Positions 57,801 through 64,000 of a DNA stretch of 64,000 nucleotides are shown here, piece after piece. A model generated the notes under the pieces. That model worked only from the letters and a program-made list of their open reading frames with translations. It was not told the DNA's origin and ran no database searches. How positions within the stretch are numbered: position 1 is the stretch's first letter; every line of letters begins with the position of its first letter. A program made the position numbers and the translations under genes. The DNA is from Cephalotrichum gorgonifer (Eukaryota; Ascomycota; Sordariomycetes; Microascales; Microascaceae), in the NCBI GenBank assembly GCA_900312665.1, contig ONZQ02000004.1, forward strand, positions 1,766,693 to 1,830,692, in the 5' to 3' direction.

Positions 57801-58200
57801 ACAACCCGCGCTATCCCAGGCTGTGCAGGGATTGAGGCCGGTCGGACGGGTCAACACCCACGGAGCGAAAAACGACTGTCTTCTGTATGTAGAGCTCGAC
57901 AGCACCTGAGAGAAAAAAAAAAAAGGTGACAGGATTCAGCCTCACTCTCTGCCTACCAGCCCTGTGATGCTCCTTCAACAGCGACTCGGCTTTATCAAAA
58001 GCTCGTAAAGTATAGAAAGCCCGATATCATCAAAACAAGTAAAACTCCCGCATTATATTCCCACTGTAACTCCCATACGGACCGTGGGGTATCGCCGCTC
58101 CAACTTCGCCGAGCGGCCCTTCTATCATTACAAGCCCCCATACACTTTTTTATTATCCACCTCTTATACACCTACGTCCACCCCGGCCGAGGCCCTCCAA
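54835..58200. other. Long intergenic stretch, no convincing gene
   Basis: About 3.4 kb. It has the calpain promoter, GTAC hexamer motifs at 55383-55415 and 56512-56526, a 14-base G run at 56332-56345 and the 3' flank of the transcription factor gene. Frames such as those at 55608, 55939 and 56883 have no support beyond length. Confidence 0.5.
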
Positions 58201-61200
58201 CTAGAAATAATACCCCGCATTGGGCTGCTGCTGCCCCGGCGGTGGCTGGGCCATGAACTCAAAGTTCATCGCGTCATACCCGTTGTTCCACGGCTGCGGA
58301 GACTCTATTCCATCGTCACTTTGATCAGCTGCCGTATTCCATAAGGTCCAAGGAACGGGGGGGTTATCAAGGAGTAATGAAGATGGAGCCAACTTACCCC
58401 ACCAGATTGACTCGTACAGATCCAGAGGAGACTGGTACGGATCTTGCTCTATTGGAACCATGTTCTCCATATTCACCCCTTGCAGGTTTTGCTGCGTCGG
58501 TGATAAACTGTATCAGAGGTGGCTAAGAGTTAGCGTCTCAGACTGCAGAGGTAGTGGGCGAGGCAGGGGATGAAAGAGAAAAAAAAGCTTGCTCGTACCT
58601 CCCATAGCTAGGAATAACGTTCTGCTGCATCTGCGTCTGCCGCTGCAGCTCCGCCATTGTGCGCGCCGCATCTTGTGCCGCATCGCCCCCGACATCCTGG
58701 GGATACTGTCCTTGTCCATCCTGTGCACCCATAGCCATCCCGGGCCCGCCCAGTTGAGCTTGGACCTGGGCCTGGGTCTGGGCCTGGGTTTGGCCAAACT
58801 CATTATTACTACCCGAGCCGGAAGACCCCGGGCCCTCCCTCTTGACGGAGGCCCCCACAACCGACCCGTGCTTGTAGATGTTCCGCAGCGCCATTAGCGC
58901 CCTCCACAGCGGCCCCGAGAGCTCGATGTCCTTGTCGGTCTTCTGCGGCGCGTCCGAGTCTGGCTCCTGCTCCTTCGCCGCCGTCGCCGAGAGTGCGGCG
59001 ATGAGGTCACCTTGAAGCTGCCGTATCTCCGGGTCGGTCTTCGTGTTGACGAGGATCCCCAGGAGCAGCGCCGACGACAGGCCGTTGTAGGTGAAGGCCC
59101 AGCTGCGCGTCGGGATGGCTGAGAGCTGGTGCATGGCCAGGAACATCTTGACAGTCACGATGAGGTTCCGCTTGCACTCCTCCGCGACGTAGGCCTTCTG
59201 CTCGGGTAGCATACGACAGTCGCGACGGAGGGCAGGCCGGCAGGCGACGGACAGGGCAAACGCCGTGTGCAGCTGGATCGCGAAGTGCTGGAGGCGGTCC
59301 CGCACCGTTTTGCACTGGTCCTTTTGGCGGATCCGCGGCTCGAGGCGCGTGGGAATATTCTGGATGTCCGAGCAGATGTCGATGATCTGTTCATACGTGG
59401 CGTTGGCCATGGCTTCTGGCGTGATGCGCCTGGATATGATGTACATGAGGTTATACATGGCCTCTAAGTAGCCGAACTCGTTCGAAGTTATCGGTGGATC
59501 GCACGACGGCAGGTTGGTCATCGGGGTCCTAGCACCATTGTCAGCAAATCGCGCAAATCACATGCTGGGGTAAAAATGTCCTAGTACCTGTCAAACGACA
59601 GAGAGGTGAGTGTGTCGTGCCAGGTGCAGGTCCACCATATCCGACGTCGGATCATCTCCTTGGAGCTGGTGTCTACCTGGCCGCGAGCGGTTTCGCCACC
59701 ACGTTCGTTTGGCGGCGACGGAAGATGAAGGCCGAGGGACTGCGCGAGCCGGCACGTCAGCCCCAGCAGTGCCCAAGAAGCCTCAGCCTTCATGTCGTTT
59801 AGCAGGGCGAAGCTGGTGAGGAGCATCGCTTGGATGGAATCGAAAGTCGGGCTTTTAAGGTATCAGCACATATATACGACAGGGATCCGGACGTGAGTCA
59901 CATCCCACGGGCGTGGGGGAAGGACGTACCGGAGTAGGAAATTCGCCATGCGCAAGAAGTGGAACGAGATTTGAATAAACTTCTGCGAGTCCCTCGTGCG
60001 GATGTGGTAAGGTGAGTCATGATACTGGGCTCCCACGGCCATAATGGCAAAGAGGATGGCAAGCCAGGTCGCGGAAACCGGTTTGGGTGAGTTAGACCCG
60101 CCTCGAACATTCTTAGCTCGCTCCTCAAGGTACAGCATCAGCTTGGACTCGAAGTCTTCGATATCCACTACGATGCCCCAGAACGGCTGCGTGACCTCCT
60201 TGTAAGTCCGGAAGAGCCTTCGAGGGTAAGATTAGCGCCCTGCAGGACAGAGGATGGGAAGGGCTACGGTCGCGGTCGCGGTCGCGCTCGCGGCCATAGC
60301 AAGGGCAGGAAGAAAGATGGGGGAGTCATACTTCATCACTTCCCTGTCAGAGGGAAGTTCCGACGTGATGTCGCGCGTCAGACCGTCGAGGTGCTTCACC
60401 GACATCAGAGGGAACGGCGCCGACGACGTCTCTAGTCCGAGAATGGGCCTCATGTCGCTGCGAATGTCGTCGTTCCCCTCGCCGCTGCTGGTTGAGTTGG
60501 GTTGCTCTCGCAGCAGGACCGGAATGCTATTCTGGCCGAGGTACCTCGTCGGCTCGGGTGCGTCTGGGTCATCAACAGTTGTAGCTGCAGGCTCGGTTAG
60601 AGAGAAAAATGCCCACGAGGCGCTGGAAGGAGCGGGAGGGTAAAGGTCTCAAATACTGAAAGTTTTCGGCCAGTTATCCAGCTGTCTCTTCTCGTTTCCC
60701 TGCTCGGAAGCAACTGGATCTGGTGATCGACTCCTCTTCCGCCCCCCGGACTTGGCAGCGGCGGCGTGGCCGGGCGGCTTGTTGGCAGTGGTGCGCTGGT
60801 TGGGCTTATAGGAGCAGAGCTGAGGGTGCTCCCTCTTGATGCAATTGGTGCAGGGCTCCTTCGCGTCGCACTTGACCTTGCGCTGCCTACATGGCCAGCA
60901 CGCAGTGCCTGAGTGTGGGTTAGTCGGCGCACTCCTATGGACGCGATCTCCAGCTTCAACGCCTCGTCCGCACGACGGCCCGTTCGACCTGGCGCATGAA
61001 TGAGGAACAGATGGTTGTATCTTCGACGGCGTGTGGGTGGTGGTATCCGCTAGGCGTGACGGCAGGGCCTTGTTCTGCTTCTTCCTGGTGGCGGGAGTAG
61101 AGTGCATCCTTGCTTACCATAGCGAACCTTGCGATGAGAACTTATGATGCGGGAAGCCTCTTCCGGTGTGAGGTCCTGTAGAGCAGGACTCTCATCGTGG

Positions 61201-61217
61201 GTAGGAGAGTCACCCAT
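58201..61217 (-). CDS. Zn2Cys6 fungal-specific transcription factor
   Basis: It is a nuclear regulator of the GAL4 class. Eight exons: 61217-61118, 60908-60657, 60584-60332, 60217-59930, 59851-59588, 59528-58599, 58507-58398 and 58328-58201, total 2325 bases, 774 residues, all in phase. The zinc cluster spans residues 37-65 with Cys at 37, 40, 47, 53, 56 and 65 (CWPC, RQRKVKC, EPCTNC, HPQLC), split from residues 1-34 by the first intron. A basic linker (GGRKRSRSPDP) follows. The middle-homology region includes FDSIQAMLLTSFALLND, GLTCRLAQSLGLHLPS, RRRIWWTCTWHDTLTSLSFD and the downstream helices (ACRPALRRDCRML, RSWAFTYNGLSSALLLGIL). A Gln-Ala/Gln-Thr repeat precedes a C-terminal, acidic, Gln/Pro-rich stretch likely to be an activation domain. 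The target pathway is unknown. Confidence 0.93.
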
Positions 61218-62062
61218 TGTTGGAGGATGAAAACAAAATTCTGAAATTATGAGATGAGGTGAGTCGCGAATGCCGAATACCGAGACCGGCAATGAAGCCC
61301 GAAGCTTTGAAGAGGTGTGTACGGGGAAGGTTGCCGAGAGGGGCCCGAGTTTGTCTGGATTGAAAGGCCATCACCTGTGGGCCAGGGAGGGCCCCACAAG
61401 GCAAGGTCAGAAGCAGGCCATACCATATACGGACTAGCGTCTACATGTGGATACGTATCGGGCTCACAACCTGATCTGATTGGCTGGGATTTACAGATCC
61501 GATCCACTTTGGAAAATCACGCATCATCACCATATCTAACAGGCACACCTCGAGAGGGACACAACTTCTGGAAGAAGGAAAAAACTTTAATCCCTATCAT
61601 GATACTTCCCGGGTGCAGATATCACGAACTCCGGACCCACGGCGGCTGACCCGACCGGAGCCCCACTCCGTCGCCAAGCAAGCCAAGCGTCTCCGTTTCC
61701 CGTCGGTCCCGCTAGCTGCCGATCGCATTGACCATCTAGATGCCGGGTTGGGTGGGGAATACAAATACTCCCCGACAACAAGGGCATGATCCTTGCCTAT
61801 TACGTAGTATGACTGCTCTCGTCCGATGTCCGCCCCTCTTGGGCAACCATCTCCACCTTCACTACAACTACTCGTATATCACCATACTCGATCCGCCTTA
61901 GTGGCCTTCCGACTGGTTGTTAACACATTCAGTTTAACAATCTACCCTCCATACGATACGCTCAGTCCATATAAAAAAACAATGGCAATGGCCAGTATCC
62001 AAACCTCACACCTTCGGCCGACTGATTTATCTATACGTCCTAACCACCCCACGGGCACCTTC
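61218..62062. other. Intergenic stretch between tandem genes
   Basis: About 845 bases holding the transcription factor promoter and the exonuclease 3' flank. No coding or RNA gene seen. Confidence 0.6.
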
Positions 62063-63446
62063 TCAGAAAATGGGAAAGTAGGCCTCCGGGTTCGATGCCT
62101 TCAGGGGAACCACATGAACAAGGTGCCACTGTAGAAGGTCCCTCGTCGCCCGGACATCCTCCAACGCGTCATGACCCCCCGTCTGAATGTTGCGGCGGAG
62201 GCATTCCCATGCCAAGCTCTTCAGGCCACGATTGTTCTGGTACCCTGTTGTGTACGCGCCGGCCATGCCGTCTCCCCCGGATCCCTCCTGAGCCTGGAGC
62301 ATCTTGTGCGCATCCCGGCGCGCGGACGCGAGGTTGCTCGCCACGATCTGGGTGTCCACGACCCGGGGGTGTATCAGCCTCAGTGCATTCAAGTCGTTCT
62401 CGAGGGCGTGTCCGATAATGATGGTATCCGGCCCGATGAACGGGTATAAAGCCTTCCGGGCCTGGTTGCGGCCCCGAAAGCACGCTTTCGCCTTCCTCGC
62501 CTCATGCATGTCCTTCCCTGAGATTCCCGAGTACTGCGTGTTATAGTGGCGCATCGAGACGAGTGGCGAGACGAGGCTATTTATAAGCACCTCGCCCGTA
62601 AAGTAGTCAATGGCGGCGAGACTGATGAGCTCCATGTCGCCCATCACGCTGACCCCCATTTCGCAGTCGATCACTATAGCCCTACGAGGGCCGACCTGGT
62701 TCCGGTCCGTAGTGAGGGTGGTGAAAAATTTCCACCGTTCAGCGAGCTCGGCATTGGTGTAGGCCGCCTTGGAGGAGTGGAAGTCCTCGCCCTTGCAGGG
62801 GATCTTTTGGCCACAGCAGGTCCAGACCTAGGCGACACGAGTTAGCGACCTTTTGCCCGTCATTCGCCCGCGTAAAAGGGCATGGAAACCTATGAAACTT
62901 ACTTTATTCTCTTGCTCGCCATCGTGATATAGGCATATACCGCTCGGCCTTCTGGGCTTCGGCTGAGACTGTGGTCCTATATCACAACGTTATAATTCGT
63001 AAGAAACTGGAGTAGATGGATGATGGAGGGGAGATGGCATACCAGCAGTTGGACCATCCGGGTTTTGAGCGACGTATGCGTCTTCGTCACTATAGTTGTC
63101 ATCATAATAATAAGGATCCGTGCGCCAAGGGTTTTGCGTATATACTGCGTATCTCAGTCATGGTTAGGATGTTTTCAATAGAATATATATAGGCCCGAGC
63201 AGGGTAAAGAGTAACGGTCGGGGAGGAAATGGGGGGGAGAGAAGAGAAGGACATGCGCTTACACTTATAGCAACGTCCGCAACGTTGCTTCTTCTCCAAC
63301 TCCCCAGGAGACAGCTGCTCAAGAGTGTACCCTTTAGCCCTAAGCACACCTTTAGACTGAACCAGTCTCTCCAGTTCCTGTCCGTATATCGACTCGTCGA
63401 TGGGGACAGAGACAGCCCCTCCAGCCGCAGCTGAACTACTAGACAT
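62063..63446 (-). CDS. DEDDh-type RNA exonuclease (REX-like) with zinc motif
   Basis: Enzymes of this group trim the 3' ends of structured RNAs, often in the nucleus. Exons 63446-63263, 63144-63043, 62976-62903 and 62827-62063 join to 1125 bases, 374 residues. The exonuclease motifs are complete: Exo I VIDCEMG with Asp174 and Glu176, Exo II GHALENDL with His260 and Asp265, and Exo III GGHDALEDVRATRDLL with His339, Asp340 and Asp344. Upstream lies a probable zinc site: GICLYHDGE, WTCCGQKIPCKG and EDFHS, matching the C-YH / CCG / C / H pattern found N-terminal to the exonuclease domain in some REX proteins. The first 60 residues include ELERLVQSKGVLRAKGYTLEQ and RCGRCYKC. The three small introns were placed by phase and branch point. 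Transcribed in the same direction as the transcription factor but 845 bases apart, so not co-transcribed. Confidence 0.9.
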
Positions 63447-64000
63447 GCCGGCGTTTGCTGTTTGTGAAAGTGCTTACAAGCTGTGCGGTCTAGATGTCTC
63501 GGCTAGGCTGTGTCACTGCGGCTGTTAACAGGTATGGATATCTAGGGTGTCTCTCTGTCTCTCTACAGGGTCCGGCTTTGCTCTGGTTTGATATGTGAAT
63601 AGAGTCTGAGAGTCGTGTTTAGACCAGGCAAGTCTCACATTTTTATACAAATACAAGCGGTCTGGCGTACAAAGATGGGGTTTGCATGTTGCATCTCCCT
63701 CGTCTCTCCCTTGTTGACCCGGGCCATATCTCGGACCATGTTTCCTCGTTTACACGTTCTTCCACGAAACATGCCTGTAAGCGAAAAGGATGGAAGGGTT
63801 AAGACAATGGTGTTTGCTTGCAGATTCTCTCTCTGTAAGTTTACGGGATGGCGGCGGACAGCTTCTTTCTCTTCTGTTTGAATCAAGTTTCGATGTGGAA
63901 GAGTAACTCCAGATCAAAGACTCATTAATCTGTGGAATTTAGTACTTTGGCTTCCTGGCGTGCCAGCGGTGTCAAAGCAGGGATTGTTTCTAAATTCTCT
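63447..64000. other. Exonuclease promoter region to window end
   Basis: About 550 bases. CT-rich near 63550. A short open frame near 63615-63881 has no support. Confidence 0.5.

Noticed and set aside
60649..61107. Longer alternative N-terminus of the Zn2Cys6 factor read through the first intron
   Set aside because: The spliced form gives KVRYGTACWPC directly before the zinc cluster, the usual arrangement, with good donor and acceptor sites. The read-through peptide is low complexity.
1..64000. Search for CRISPR arrays, insertion sequences, operons and ribosome binding sites
   Set aside because: The sequence is eukaryotic (spliceosomal introns, fungal families), and no such bacterial features were seen. 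No transposase or reverse transcriptase domain was found either.

Overview
The window is a gene-sparse piece of a filamentous ascomycete genome (Pezizomycotina, most likely Sordariomycetes; this is inference). The signs are GC-rich exons split by short introns (about 50-155 nt, one of 373 nt in the eS7 gene) with GT-AG ends and CTAAC/CTGAC branch points, a Zn2Cys6 regulator, a fungal rhodopsin-domain (PTH11-like) membrane protein, a GH7 cellulase, a dynactin p62 subunit and several GPI-anchor-type secreted proteins. Two runs of N (973-1393, 21723-22201) are assembly gaps. All exon boundaries were placed by hand from splice signals and reading phase, and every reconstructed coding length is a multiple of three, except in the first gene, which is gapped and frameshifted.

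Layout. 0-9 kb: a secreted, acidic Pro/Glu repeat protein with a duplicated intron cassette, a long empty stretch, then a small secreted or membrane protein. 9-12.3 kb: 40S ribosomal protein eS7 (+) convergent with the dynactin p62 subunit (-). 14-21.5 kb: three lineage-type proteins of unknown function (838, 427 and 395 aa; the last has several membrane segments). 21.5-24.5 kb: a gene-poor stretch with the second gap. 24.5-31.3 kb: a four-helix membrane protein, a GPI-anchored endoglucanase-like GH7 enzyme, an ADP-ribosylglycohydrolase and a rhodopsin-domain protein. 31.3-37.2 kb: almost 6 kb with no convincing gene. 37.2-47.9 kb: a cysteine-rich secreted GPI-type protein, a putative amidoligase, a 195-aa unknown and a sulfotransferase with a membrane tail. 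49-54.8 kb: a NiCoT nickel/cobalt transporter (+) convergent with a large calpain-like protease (-). 58-63.4 kb: a Zn2Cys6 transcription factor and a DEDDh RNA exonuclease, both on the minus strand.

The genes do not form an obvious biosynthetic cluster: housekeeping genes (eS7, p62, exonuclease) are interspersed with secreted, membrane and regulatory genes, which is normal for such genomes. The intergenic DNA is distinctive. It carries many homopolymer G/C tracts and a recurring hexamer-phased TACGAG / TACAAG / TACTCGTAC / TACTCCGTAC motif. The most notable gene-level observations are the duplicated introns and frameshift in the repeat gene, two in-phase alternative donors beside the GH7 active site, an Asp-to-His change in a metal-binding motif of the ADP-ribosylglycohydrolase, and a eukaryotic amidoligase of unknown substrate.
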